DNA from: Desulfobacterales bacterium
GTDB lineage: Bacteria > Desulfobacterota > Desulfobacteria > Desulfobacterales > JAHEIW01
Direction: 5' to 3'
Length of the DNA stretch: 64,000 bases
NCBI GenBank assembly: GCA_020348305.1
Contig: CP070746.1
Span: forward strand, 3,713,675 to 3,777,674
Below are positions 1-8,825 of the stretch, one piece after another; the stretch's first letter is position 1; every line of letters begins with the position of its first letter. The notes under the pieces were generated by a model. The model did no database searches. It was given only the letters and a program-made list of their open reading frames with translations, and was not told the origin of the DNA. A program made the position numbers and the translations under genes.

Positions 1-183
1 TATATCCCGAGAGGAGATGAACAGTTGATCGTGGGCGGATGGCCTGCACCTCCTGAGATCGGCGCTGAAATATACAATCAGTATATCATTCCAACAATGG
101 TGGCCAAAGCAACCACCGGAGAAATGTCTCCGAAAGAGGCCATGAAATGGGCCGCCGGCGAGCTCGAGATGATCGTAGGATAG
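1..183 (+). CDS. Extracellular solute-binding protein, C-terminal fragment
   Basis: The reading frame is open from base 1 to a TAG at 181-183 (60 codons), so the gene begins upstream of the window. The visible tail, with GEMSPKEAMKWAAGELE near its end, is the usual closing helix of family 1 (sugar/oligosaccharide type) ABC substrate-binding proteins, in which a '..G..(T/S)P.EA...A..E...' pattern precedes the stop. Role inferred: periplasmic capture of a solute for an ABC importer. No substrate can be named from 60 residues. Confidence 0.6.
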   Translation, partial: YIPRGDEQLIVGGWPAPPEIGAEIYNQYIIPTMVAKATTGEMSPKEAMKWAAGELEMIVG

Positions 184-581
184 TACAGAATCCTACCTGT
201 CGAAAAAGTCCAAAACTGGCGATTATAATAATTTCGTATGTAATAAAATCAACAACTTACGATCATCAAATTCACAGATTTAGGGTTTTCGACAGTCTCT
301 GAGATAATCCAAACTCTGCACAAATTACAGGTTTCAAACTGATATCGCAAGGTTTTTTAGAGGATGATTTTGCGTGGGCCCGATAAAGATGTCCTGAATT
401 ATGCAATCATTCTTCAATTGTATCTAATGCTTTTGCAGTTTACACAATGACAAATACACACTTTCGATATCAGAATGAAATTATTATAGAATTGTAACGG
501 CAATCTCAAAAATTCCGCTCTTCCCCGATATTCCTAATTTGACAATAAAAATTAGAAAAGCGATTTCAAAACAAGCTTTAT
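184..581. other. Gene-free, AT-rich stretch with a MITE-like inverted-repeat element
   Basis: No convincing ORF. Bases 197-206 (CTGTCGAAAA) and 286-295 (TTTTCGACAG) are perfect inverted repeats bounding a 99-bp segment. The left end, TCGAAAAAGTCCAAAA, resembles TCGTAAAAAGTCCGAAA at about 11591-11608, so the two may be ends of one dispersed non-coding repeat. The rest (296-581) shows nothing recognisable. Confidence 0.45.
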
Positions 582-836
582 TCACTGCTGTGTCAGGTGT
601 ATCCCAAAATAATTTTGTAACTTCAGTCTAAAATCCTGAGATGAAATTACCTTGATTTTTCTTTTTGTGCCTCCTTCTGTGATCGTCAAATAATCATCAG
701 AATCGAAGTTTTCAAAAGGCACAGTCAGCAAATGCTGTAACTGTAATTTTGATAGAAACGAATAGCTTGGCTTTTCAATCTCGTATATCTGGATGCGTTC
801 AAGGAATTGGGAGATATTCATGAATAGGTTTATCAT
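582..836 (-). pseudogene. Arylamine N-acetyltransferase, internally deleted remnant
   Basis: This 84-residue ORF joins the two ends of an arylamine N-acetyltransferase (NAT), a cytosolic acetyl-CoA-dependent enzyme normally of about 250-280 residues. Residues 6-45 match the NAT N-terminus, with FLERI and the VPFENFD signature (VPFENLD in the family). From SDDYLTITEGG onward it matches the C-terminal strand and helix that ends in YFGI. Roughly 160 residues are missing, including the whole Cys-His-Asp triad, so it cannot acetylate. The frame is kept across the junction. It lies 3 bp behind the CMD gene on the same strand. Start could also be the Met at 821. Confidence 0.7.
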
Positions 837-839
837 TTG

Positions 840-1235
840 TCAGGTTGAAATAGCCTGCTTGCTTTTTTCAAAGACACGCTTGGCAATATCCAGTCCTTCA
901 ATACATACCGGCATCCCGCCATAAGTTGACATTTGAAGAATTACCTCTGCTATCTCCATCTTAGTTGCTCCGGCGCGAATGGCAGCAATAATATGGCTTT
1001 TTAATTCATTGGTGCGGTTTAGAACGCACAAAGCCGCTACGGCACACAGTTCGCGCTCTCGCTGAGTCAGGATATCACGTGCGTAAAGGTTGCCAAATAC
1101 ATGCTCGATAAATTCGATCGGAATTTCAAAGAAGTTAAATAGCTCTCTTAATAATTTCGTACGGGTTCGGCCCACCAATTTCTCAGAAATCTCAAACGGA
1201 TCATCTCCCGGGTGAATATCAGACGCAATACCCAT
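840..1235 (-). CDS. Carboxymuconolactone decarboxylase (AhpD-like) family protein
   Basis: About 131 residues forming one CMD-family all-helical domain. The core ERELCAVAALCVLNR, then GAT..EIAEVILQM and YGGMPV, is the standard CMD pattern. There is no CxxC pair, so it is of the gamma-carboxymuconolactone decarboxylase type rather than a peroxidatic AhpD, and the true substrate is unknown. The ATG at 1235 is chosen over the upstream one at 1289 because AAGGAGGGATAT sits directly before it. It heads a short minus-strand unit with the NAT remnant 3 bp downstream. Confidence 0.75.
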   Translation of the reverse strand: MGIASDIHPGDDPFEISEKLVGRTRTKLLRELFNFFEIPIEFIEHVFGNLYARDILTQRERELCAVAALCVLNRTNELKSHIIAAIRAGATKMEIAEVILQMSTYGGMPVCIEGLDIAKRVFEKSKQAIST

Positions 1236-1406
1236 ATATCCCTCCTTTATGTTATGTCCTAATTTCAATAAGACATCGTTGCGCATCAACTATAAGGAAC
1301 AACTTTTGTGCTTGTCAAAGAGCAATAAGGAACAAACACGAGTATCATTTACCTTAATCCAATTAAAAATAATCTTTGAGATAATTTATTGTAAAAGACA
1401 GATTGG

Positions 1407-1838
1407 TTAATGGTAAGAGTTGCCATTTATGCACGAATCAGCCCTGACCGGGGAGAGAAGAATATCAAGCAGCAAGTTGCCTATGGAGAATGCCGCTGAT
1501 TTGTAATGGCCAAAATTAGCTTCACCTCTCCAATATGTTGTATCTCTTAAGGTATAGACCCTGACACCAATAGCTCTTCTGATGTTTTTCTTGCCTTGGC
1601 TGGCATCAGCAAACACATATGTATCTGCTTTAAGTCGGCCTTGAATAACACCTTCAACGGTATCGACTGTACCTTTAGCGTCAATATCACCAATAAACTC
1701 AAAGCTCTTGTCAATTCCTAGCTGGTAAGAACCAAAATCAAGGTAATTGTAATTAGTGCTTTGACGGTATGTTACACTGTCAGCAGCGCAACCGAAAACT
1801 AGGGCCAGAGTTAAAATGATCTCTATTTATTTTTTCAT
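1407..1838 (-). pseudogene. Hypothetical lipoprotein with stop at codon 4
   Basis: Reading the minus strand from ATG 1838-1836 gives M-K-K-stop (TAA at 1829-1827), then an uninterrupted frame of about 140 residues to the TAA at 1407. The part after the stop begins with a hydrophobic run ending in LVFGC, a lipobox, so the original product was probably an exported lipoprotein with the signal peptide starting MKK. No later in-frame ATG precedes the lipobox. An internal ATG at 1616 would give a 69-residue product without export signal. The mature part has no family I recognise. Confidence 0.5.
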
Positions 1839-2241
1839 AGTCTTATGCCCCATTGCAAGAGAGGTTGAATCAATCACATTCATAATAAAAAATTCAGAAA
1901 CTTCGGGTGAGAATTGTCCAAATATCAATTTTGCTAAAATCATTCCAGATACAAAACCGATACATGCAACCTATCGCATATTGAAAGTTGGTGTCAAACT
2001 GTAGGGCCGAAAAATGCGGATTTTGGCAAATAAAGGACAAATCCATAGGTTCTTATTCACCCCTCTAAGTTGTGATTAAAGATGAAATATGAAATTTTGA
2101 ATCTGTTTTGAACCGGAGATAATAAATCGCAGTTGAACACTCCCCGATTCCATTTAAATCAATAGATCTGTTACATTTCGAAAAACCATTATAATGAATG
2201 CCCTTCAAAATGTGCATATGGAAAAGAAAATAAAAAAATTA
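1839..2241. other. Gene-free stretch upstream of the TetR gene
   Basis: AT-rich. A 62-codon plus-strand ORF at 1816-2004 overlaps the lipoprotein remnant and has no ribosome site or recognisable family, so it is not called. Nothing else identified. Confidence 0.4.
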
Positions 2242-2277
2242 TTGACAAAATTAAAGATTGAAAAGTAATACTTACTT
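2242..2277 (+). promoter_or_regulatory. Promoter with overlapping palindromic operator for the TetR-liv operon
   Basis: TTGACA (2242-2247) is a perfect -35 box. After a 17-18 base spacer comes GTAATA/TAATAC (2265-2271) as a likely -10. The -10 is embedded in a perfect inverted repeat AAGTAA-TAC-TTACTT (2263-2277). A short palindrome over the -10, next to a TetR gene, is the usual geometry of an autorepressed TetR operator. Binding by this TetR is inference. Confidence 0.5.
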
Positions 2278-2405
2278 ACCTTTTATTTCCCATAACAAAT
2301 TCTCTATCTAGAACGGATAACTCAAATTTTGTATCTGAATTGTATAACGATTTATTGTCGACTCATAAGATTGAAGCTTGCAAGCAGAGCCAGATAAACG
2401 CTAAC

Positions 2406-3038
2406 ATGACCACTCGCTTAAGAGAAAATGGGATCCTACGTTATTCACGTCAGAGTGACCCTCCTGGCAAAATTAAGATTGCAAACGCCCTATTATCACT
2501 TATCGATAAAAAAGAATTCAATGCAATCACAACAGCTGAGATTGCAAGAGTCTCTGGAGTCAATGAAGCTCTAATTTACAAGTACTTCAAAGATAAGAGG
2601 GGTTTGCTTCACGATGTGCTGGCAGATTTCATTGAAGATTTTATGCCCCATATAGAAACTGAGCTTCTGGATGTTAAAGGGGCGATGGATAAGCTAAAAA
2701 AGCTTCTTTGGAACAGCATCGATTTCTATAACCGAAATCACGTCTGCGCCAAAATTCTTTTGCTGGAGGTTCGAAATTTCCCAAGATATTTTGAGAGTCC
2801 CACCTACCATCTTGCACGTTCCTATGCCCATTTGCTTTTAAAGATTATTGAGGAAGGCATCGAGGCCGGTGAATTCCGTGATGATATTCCCCCGCGGGAT
2901 ATCATGCAAATTATTTTAGGTGGGATGGAGCATCTTTTATTGCCTGGGATAATTTTCGGCAAAAAAGTAAACACAGATTCCCGCACCGAATCTCTGTATG
3001 ACATCATATTAAACGGTATTGCAAAACCAAAAGGATAG
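2406..3038 (+). CDS. TetR/AcrR family transcriptional regulator
   Basis: About 210 residues. The N-terminal helix-turn-helix (about residues 22-68 from the ATG at 2406) contains ITTAEIARVSGVNEALIYKYFKDK, the classical TetR recognition helix with YKYF. The remainder is the helical ligand-binding domain. A TTG at 2340 in the same frame would add 22 residues. The ATG at 2406 gives the usual TetR length, though neither start has a strong ribosome site. It directly precedes livHMGF and acyl-CoA ligase genes on the same strand. It probably represses them and releases on binding an acyl-CoA or the imported acid. That is inferred from the neighbourhood and the 2263-2277 palindrome. Confidence 0.85.
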   Translation: MTTRLRENGILRYSRQSDPPGKIKIANALLSLIDKKEFNAITTAEIARVSGVNEALIYKYFKDKRGLLHDVLADFIEDFMPHIETELLDVKGAMDKLKKLLWNSIDFYNRNHVCAKILLLEVRNFPRYFESPTYHLARSYAHLLLKIIEEGIEAGEFRDDIPPRDIMQIILGGMEHLLLPGIIFGKKVNTDSRTESLYDIILNGIAKPKG

Positions 3039-3113
3039 AGAAGGCTATCATGCAGCGCGCTGGTGCCACAAAATGCACAAAATTTCTAACGAATTAATTG
3101 TTTTGAGGTATTC

Positions 3114-4001
3114 ATGGAATTGGTGAATGAGATCTTGCAAACCGTTCTTTCCGGAATCTCCATTGGGTGCGTTTATGGACTGGTGGCGTTGGGCTTTGTA
3201 CTAATCTTTAAAGCCACGGAAGTGATCAATTTCGCCCAGGGCGAGCTATTGATGCTCGGGGCGTTTATCAGCTACAGCCTGATTACCATGCTAAATTTTC
3301 CTTACTGGACCGCACTGCTGGTGACTGTAATATTTATGGGTTTTTTCGGTACGTTGCTGGAACGGACGGTCTTGCGATCCCTGGTGGGGGAGCCGGTTTA
3401 CGCCATCGTAATCGTTACTATTGGTATCTCCTTTTTCCTTCGAAGCGTCGTCAGCATGGTTCCAGGCTGGGGGACAGATACATACGGGTTTCAAACGCCG
3501 TTCACGGAAAAGTTCGTCCGAACTGGTGAGTTGGTTGTCTCCTGGGAATATTTAGCCATCGTTCTGATTACCACCGCCCTTATTTTAGTTCTTTTTGCTT
3601 TCTTTCGATTTACACGGGTCGGCACTGCCATGCGGGCGACATCACAAAATCAATTGGCCGCCGTATATATGGGTATCAGTGTTACACGCGTTTTTTCACT
3701 TACCTGGACGATTGCCGCAGCATTAGGGGGAATCGGCGGCATCCTGCTTTCTCCGATTACATTTGTGCATATGAACATGGGATTTATTGGGCTCAAAGCC
3801 TTCCCGGCTGCCGTATTGGGAGGATTTGGCAGCCTTCCCGGCGCGATTGTCGGTGGGCTCATTATCGGCATCACTGAAAGCCTGGCCGGCTTTTATTTGC
3901 CGGAAGGCTGGAAAGACATTGCCGCGTGGATTATCCTCATCGGCGTTCTGGTAATTCGACCGCAGGGTTTGTTTGGCATTCAGGAAAAGAAAAAAGTATA
4001 G
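3114..4001 (+). CDS. livH: Branched-chain amino-acid-type ABC transporter permease (LivH-like)
   Basis: Inner-membrane permease of the HAAT/LIV family, 295 residues with about eight hydrophobic segments. It has the family signatures GLVALGFVLIFKATEVINFAQGE near the N-terminus and PAAVLGGFGSLPGAIVGG near residues 235-255. It pairs with LivM downstream to form the channel driven by LivG/LivF. The association with acyl-CoA ligases rather than amino-acid genes suggests the cargo is an organic or fatty acid, as for many LIV-type systems in acid-degrading bacteria (inference). Start ATG 3114 is preceded by TGAGG. Confidence 0.9.
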   Translation: MELVNEILQTVLSGISIGCVYGLVALGFVLIFKATEVINFAQGELLMLGAFISYSLITMLNFPYWTALLVTVIFMGFFGTLLERTVLRSLVGEPVYAIVIVTIGISFFLRSVVSMVPGWGTDTYGFQTPFTEKFVRTGELVVSWEYLAIVLITTALILVLFAFFRFTRVGTAMRATSQNQLAAVYMGISVTRVFSLTWTIAAALGGIGGILLSPITFVHMNMGFIGLKAFPAAVLGGFGSLPGAIVGGLIIGITESLAGFYLPEGWKDIAAWIILIGVLVIRPQGLFGIQEKKKV

Positions 4002-4006
4002 GTATC

Positions 4007-5080
4007 ATGCGCTTTATAATGAAAACAGACTATAATGAGGACATCCGGCTTTTCAAGTACCGCAGCACCTTTTTCTGGTACCTGGCTTTAGTCATCGGAT
4101 GTCTCATCCTCCCTCTGCTGTTGGATGAATATCTGATTTCCCAGCTGACGTTTATCTGCATGTACGCTGTTGCGGCCGTGGGACTGATGCTGTTGACCGG
4201 CTACACCGGCCAGATATCCATAGGGCATGCCGCCTTCTTTGCCATCGGCTCTTATACATCCGCCATACTGACCGCCAAAGGGGTGCCGTTCATTCTGGCA
4301 TTGCCGGCTGCGGGTATTTTGGCCGGCTTCGTCGGGGTCATTATCGGACGGCCTATTCTTCATCTGACCGGGCTTTACCTGGCGATTGCCACCATGGGGT
4401 TTGCTTTCATAGTTGATGAAATCCTGGTACGCTGGGAGAGCCTGACCCAGGGGAACATGGGATTTTATGTGGACCCTCCTTCTATCGGACCGTTTATAAT
4501 CGACACAGAGTTGCGTTATTATTATCTGACGTTGGTTGTGCTAATCCTTACCCTTTTTGCTGCCAGAAACATCTTACGCTCACCCACCGGACGGGCCATG
4601 ATTGCCATTCGCGACAGTGAGGTGGCGGCCGAGGCCATGGGAATCAATCTGGCCAAGTTTAAAACCATCGCCTTTGCTGTCAGTGCTTTTTTTGCAGGGG
4701 TTGCGGGCAGCTTATATGCCCACAAACTGTTTTTTATCAATCCGGAAAGCTATACTATCCTTCTCTCCATAGAACTTCTGGCCATGATCATCATCGGTGG
4801 TCTGGGCAGTCTGCATGGTGCGGTGTTTGGAGCGGTTTTTTTCATATTTCTTCCTCAAGTAATTATTATGACCAAGGACTATATGCCGGTGTATATTCAA
4901 AATCAAACGGGTCTTGAACCGGCATTATTCGGATTGCTGATCGTTTTGGTGATGCTCTTTGAACCGATGGGGATATACGGCCGGTGGTTGAAAACCAAAT
5001 TTTATTTTGAAATGTTTCCGCTCTATAAAAAAGATTCGTTCAAGCGGGAAAAGAAATACCAGAAAGCAGAAAGGCATTAA
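4007..5080 (+). CDS. livM: Branched-chain amino-acid-type ABC transporter permease (LivM-like)
   Basis: Second LIV permease, about 357 residues, multi-spanning. Signature LMLLTGYTGQISIGHAAFFAIG about 80 residues in, and the EAA-like loop DSEVAAEAMGINLAKFK followed by GGLGSLHGAVFGA. The frame stays open back into livH (to 3926), but the ATGs at 4007 or 4019 give a normal N-terminus, and 4007 follows an AGG. It is followed immediately by livG, whose ATG starts at the base after this stop. Part of the TetR-liv-ligase operon. Confidence 0.88.
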   Translation: MRFIMKTDYNEDIRLFKYRSTFFWYLALVIGCLILPLLLDEYLISQLTFICMYAVAAVGLMLLTGYTGQISIGHAAFFAIGSYTSAILTAKGVPFILALPAAGILAGFVGVIIGRPILHLTGLYLAIATMGFAFIVDEILVRWESLTQGNMGFYVDPPSIGPFIIDTELRYYYLTLVVLILTLFAARNILRSPTGRAMIAIRDSEVAAEAMGINLAKFKTIAFAVSAFFAGVAGSLYAHKLFFINPESYTILLSIELLAMIIIGGLGSLHGAVFGAVFFIFLPQVIIMTKDYMPVYIQNQTGLEPALFGLLIVLVMLFEPMGIYGRWLKTKFYFEMFPLYKKDSFKREKKYQKAERH

Positions 5081-5860
5081 ATGGCGTTTTTTAGAGCTGA
5101 AAACATCTCCATCAGTTTTGGCGGGCTAAAGGCATTAAATGGCGTCAGTTTTGATGTCCGCAAGGGAGAAATCTTTTCCGTTATCGGTCCGAACGGGGCG
5201 GGCAAAACAACGATTTTTAATTGTATCAACAGATTTTATGATCTGGATGAAGGAGCCTTTGTTTTAGAGGATCACGTTATTTCAAAGATCAAACCCCATG
5301 AAGTGGCTGAAATGGGTATCGCCCGCACGTTTCAGAACATCGAGCTTTTTAAGAACACAACGGTTCTTGATAATCTCATCCTGGGAAGGCACCGCCGCCG
5401 CCGGTCGAATGTCTTCACCGAAATCCTTTTTAGTCGTTCCGTTCAGAAACAGGAGCTTGAAAGCCGCGAAAAGGCGGAAGAGATCATTGACTTTCTGGAC
5501 CTGGAAGCCTACCGGGAGCAACGGGTCATCAATCTTCCCTATGGAGTACAAAAAACTGTGGAATTGGGTAGAGCCCTGGCCATGGATCCTAAATTGCTGC
5601 TGCTCGATGAGCCCTCTTCCGGCCTGAATGTGGAAGAGACCGAGGATCTATCCTTCTGGATGAGTGACATCAAAGAAGAACTGGGTATTACCATCCTGTT
5701 AGTCGAACACAACATGCGATTTGTGCAACAGGCTTCGGATCGTATTCTGGCTCTGGATTTTGGGGAAATCATTACCCAGGGGAACCCAAAAGACGTGTTG
5801 AACCATCCGGAAGTAATGAAGGCCTACTTGGGAGAAGAGGATGTCTTTACTCAAAGTTAG
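5081..5860 (+). CDS. livG: LIV-type ABC transporter ATP-binding protein (LivG-like)
   Basis: 259-residue cytoplasmic ATPase. Walker A GPNGAGKTT near residue 40, the LivG-specific GIARTFQNIELF, a degenerate ABC signature region (LPYGVQKTVELGRAL), Walker B LLLLDEPSSGL and the switch histidine in LLVEHNM. The C-terminal tail NHPEVMKAYLGEE is typical of LivG. Start abuts the livM stop, and livF starts 20 bases before its end, implying translational coupling. Confidence 0.92.
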   Translation: MAFFRAENISISFGGLKALNGVSFDVRKGEIFSVIGPNGAGKTTIFNCINRFYDLDEGAFVLEDHVISKIKPHEVAEMGIARTFQNIELFKNTTVLDNLILGRHRRRRSNVFTEILFSRSVQKQELESREKAEEIIDFLDLEAYREQRVINLPYGVQKTVELGRALAMDPKLLLLDEPSSGLNVEETEDLSFWMSDIKEELGITILLVEHNMRFVQQASDRILALDFGEIITQGNPKDVLNHPEVMKAYLGEEDVFTQS

Positions 5861-6608
5861 AAATATCGAAACCTATTACGGACCCATCATGGCCATCAAA
5901 GGCATATCTTTCGATGTGCAAGAAGGTGCCATCGTAACCATATTAGGCGCCAACGGTGCCGGTAAAACCACCATTTTAAAGACCATATCGGGGGTGATGG
6001 ATCCGGAAAAAGGCACCATCGAATTCATGGACCAGAGAATCGAAGGGATGCCTCCCGACAGGGTCGTTCGCATGGGAATCTCTCAGGTGCCCGAAGGAAG
6101 AGAAGTGTTTCACGATCTGACGGTAAAGGAAAACCTGATGATGGGGGCCTATGTCAGAAAAGACCGGGCAGGTATTCAAAAAGATCTTCAAATGGTTTAC
6201 GACTATTTCCCCATTCTCGGAGAACGAACCGCCCAATATGCCGGAGATATGAGTGGGGGCGAGCAACAGATGATCGTCATTGCTCGGGCCTTGATGGCGA
6301 GACCCAAACTCATGCTCCTGGATGAACCATCACTGGGGCTTTCGCCGCGTCTGGTGAAGGAGATTTATGAGATCATCGTCCGAATTAATAAAGAACAAAA
6401 AACAACCCTCCTGCTGGTCGAACAAAACGCCCCCATGGCGCTGTCCGTGGCCAGCCACGGATTTGTGCTTGAGCTGGGGCGAATCGTCATGGACGACACC
6501 TGTGAGGAGCTGTTGGCCAACGAAGATGTTAAAGAATTTTATTTGGGTATCAAAGAAGAAAGTGTCCGAGGTAGCCGGCGGTGGAAGAGGAAGAAAAAAT
6601 GGAGATAG
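5841..6608 (+). CDS. livF: LIV-type ABC transporter ATP-binding protein (LivF-like)
   Basis: 255-residue ATPase partner of LivG. Walker A GANGAGKTT, the Q-loop region MGISQVPEGREVF characteristic of LivF, signature MSGGEQQMIVIARALM, Walker B LMLLDEPSLGL, and LLVEQNA. The C-terminus is extended by a basic tail (RRWKRKKKWR) because the frame runs into the start of the next gene, overlapping it by 10 bases. Confidence 0.92.
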   Translation: MSLLKVRNIETYYGPIMAIKGISFDVQEGAIVTILGANGAGKTTILKTISGVMDPEKGTIEFMDQRIEGMPPDRVVRMGISQVPEGREVFHDLTVKENLMMGAYVRKDRAGIQKDLQMVYDYFPILGERTAQYAGDMSGGEQQMIVIARALMARPKLMLLDEPSLGLSPRLVKEIYEIIVRINKEQKTTLLLVEQNAPMALSVASHGFVLELGRIVMDDTCEELLANEDVKEFYLGIKEESVRGSRRWKRKKKWR

Positions 6609-8440
6609 CGAAAGGTCCACAGTTGCAAATAAGCCTTTTAGAGTCAGAAGCAAACACCGTTCCACGTTTATTTTGGCGCAGGGTTAAAGAGTGGCGTGAT
6701 CAAACAGCCATGCGCAAAAAAGAATATGGTCTCTGGAAAGATATTTCGTGGCGGACATATGGTGAAAAAGCCAAATATACGGGGTTGGGACTGATTGAGC
6801 TGGGTCTGGAAAAAGGAGATCGGGTAGCTATCATCAGCGAAAACAACCCTGAATGGCTTTATAGCGACATGGGCATTCTGGCCGTGGGGGGTGTGAGCGT
6901 TGGTATCTACCCAACAGATTCCCCAAATCAGGTTGAGTATGTGGTCAAGCATAGTGGGGCTAAGTTTTATATCGCCGAAGACGAGGAACAACTCGACAAA
7001 ATATTGGAGGTCAGAGAAAATCTTCCCAACCTTAAAAAGATCATCATCATGGACATGGAAGGTCTGCGGCATTTTTCGGATCCCATGTGCATGAGCTTCG
7101 ACGATTTGTTGGCGTTGGGCATACAACTCGACGAACGGGACCCCGCCCTGTTTAAAAAGCGCCTCCAGGAACCTCAGCCCGATGATCTCGCCATCCTCAT
7201 CTATACATCCGGTACCACCGGTCCACCCAAAGGAGCCATGATTTCCCATCGAAACATCCTCAGCGTTATGGAAATGCAAAATGAGGTTTACCAAGGATAT
7301 CAAACCGATGAAATCCTTTCCTTCCTACCCCTCTGTCACATTGCCCAGCGCACAGTCTCTACGTTCAACCCTCTAATAGCGGGATATAGGGTCAATTTTG
7401 TTGAAGAATTGGACACCATTCCGGAGAATATGCGTGAGGTTTCACCAACTGTTTTTTTCGCCGTGCCGCGCATATGGGAAAAGTTTTATTCTGCTCTGGT
7501 GCTCACAATGATAGACTCCACCCGTCTGGAAAAGCTGGCCTATAAGTGGGCTACGGGCATCGGTCAGAAATGTTCAGACTACAGATTAAACGGATCCGAG
7601 CCACCTTTTCATTTAAGGGTTTTATTTAAACTGGCGGACTGGATCGTTTTGCGAAATCTAAAAAAGGTCATCGGACTCGATCGGGCACGATACTGTCTTT
7701 CCGGAGCTGCTCCGATTTCCCCTGAGCTTTTGAAGTTCTACCATGGACTGGGCGTGGACATCGGAGAAGTCTACGGGCAGACCGAGAATTGCGGACCCAC
7801 TTCGATTCATTATGAAAACGATGTGAAATTCGGTACGGTTGGTACACCTTTGCCGGCAGCGCAAATACGAATTGCCGAAGACGGTGAAATTCTCCTCAAA
7901 GGTCCCCATATTTTTATGGGTTATTTTAATGATCCGGAAAAGACCCGGGAGACCATTGTTGACGGCTGGCTGCATACCGGTGATGTGGGCCGCATTGATG
8001 AAGACGGTCATCTTATCGTCACCGACCGAAAAAAAGACATTATTATCACTGCCGGCGGGAAGAATATCACCCCTTCGGAAATCGAAAACCAGCTTAAATT
8101 TAGTCCATACATAAATGATGCGGTGGTTATTGGAGACGGCAGAAAATACCTGACTGCACTGATTATGATCGATGATGAAAATGTAATGAAGCATGCTCAG
8201 GACAACCGGATTCCATTCACCACGTATGCAAGTTTGACGAAAGCGCCGGAAATTAATAAGTTGATCGAAAAGGAAGTGGATAAAGTCAACAAAAAATTTG
8301 CCAGAGTGGAAACGATAAAAAAGTTTCGTTTAATTGACATTCAACTGACTACCGATGATGACGAGATCACACCCACTATGAAACTTAAACGGAAGTTTGT
8401 TAATGAGAAGTTTAAGGAGGTGATAGAATCCATGTACTGA
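6599..8440 (+). CDS. AMP-dependent long-chain acyl-CoA synthetase
   Basis: About 613 residues, adenylate-forming (ANL) superfamily. It converts a carboxylic acid, ATP and CoA to acyl-CoA, AMP and PPi in the cytosol. P-loop YTSGTTGPPKGAM near residue 200, the Y-GQTE motif, GWLHTGDVGRIDEDG and the hinge DRKKDIIITAGGKNITP are all intact. Its length and the final helices are those of long-chain (FadD15-like) ligases. ATG at 6599 is preferred to the GTG at 6581 because GAAGAGGAAG precedes it. It overlaps livF by 10 bases, so import and activation are probably coupled. The chain-length class is a family inference. Confidence 0.88.
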   Translation: MEIAKGPQLQISLLESEANTVPRLFWRRVKEWRDQTAMRKKEYGLWKDISWRTYGEKAKYTGLGLIELGLEKGDRVAIISENNPEWLYSDMGILAVGGVSVGIYPTDSPNQVEYVVKHSGAKFYIAEDEEQLDKILEVRENLPNLKKIIIMDMEGLRHFSDPMCMSFDDLLALGIQLDERDPALFKKRLQEPQPDDLAILIYTSGTTGPPKGAMISHRNILSVMEMQNEVYQGYQTDEILSFLPLCHIAQRTVSTFNPLIAGYRVNFVEELDTIPENMREVSPTVFFAVPRIWEKFYSALVLTMIDSTRLEKLAYKWATGIGQKCSDYRLNGSEPPFHLRVLFKLADWIVLRNLKKVIGLDRARYCLSGAAPISPELLKFYHGLGVDIGEVYGQTENCGPTSIHYENDVKFGTVGTPLPAAQIRIAEDGEILLKGPHIFMGYFNDPEKTRETIVDGWLHTGDVGRIDEDGHLIVTDRKKDIIITAGGKNITPSEIENQLKFSPYINDAVVIGDGRKYLTALIMIDDENVMKHAQDNRIPFTTYASLTKAPEINKLIEKEVDKVNKKFARVETIKKFRLIDIQLTTDDDEITPTMKLKRKFVNEKFKEVIESMY

Positions 8441-8825
8441 AGTGGTTTAAAAACCTCATCTAATGTCCGTTAGTCCCGCTCACAGCGGGATTGCAATCCG
8501 GCTCAAAATGATCACGTACCAGCGTGTATGCTCCGCTTTTTCGCCGGGTTGCGCCTTGCTATAAAACATGATCTAAGCTTTTGAAACCACTTCCATTGAG
8601 TATCACTAGCGAAAGTGCCTTTATGTGGTTAGTATTAGAGCAATATCGTGGGAGCGGTTTCCAGCCGCGATTAATAAGGCTAAGTGGCTTGTCTATCGTG
8701 GCTGGAAGTTACTCCCACAGAGAGGTAGATGTAAAATTACTGATATTGATTTCAAATTTTTCACCCGAAGCTAATTCTGCGTGAAGTTGTAAATTAGAAC
8801 CCTTTAAAACGTAAGGAGGTACATC
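8441..8825. other. Gene-free stretch between the ligase and the binding-protein gene
   Basis: Contains a 7-bp perfect hairpin (TCCCGCT, loop CAC, AGCGGGA at 8474-8490) without a following T-run. It also contains a REP-like inverted doublet at 8648-8718 and a strong ribosome site before 8826. An ORF at 8581-8784 covers the REP doublet and is not considered real. Confidence 0.5.
8648..8718. repeat. REP/BIME-like inverted doublet
   Basis: Arm 1 (8648-8671, GTGGGAGCGG...CCGCGAT) and arm 2 (8695-8718) are inverted copies with a 23-base spacer. They agree at about 19 of 24 positions, including GTGGGAG, TTCCAGCC and CGAT. Arm 1 also contains its own small stem, GCGG...CCGC. This GTGGGAGCGG-TTCCAGCCGCGAT type is the layout of REP sequences mobilised by RAYT transposases in many bacteria. 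No RAYT gene is in the window. Confidence 0.65.

Noticed and set aside
1816-2004. 62-codon plus-strand ORF
   Set aside because: Antisense to the lipoprotein remnant at its start, no ribosome site, no recognisable family.
6668-7303. 211-codon minus-strand ORF
   Set aside because: Shadow of the acyl-CoA synthetase; no start signal or family.
8581-8784. 67-codon ORF before the binding protein
   Set aside because: Runs through the REP-like doublet; low-quality start.
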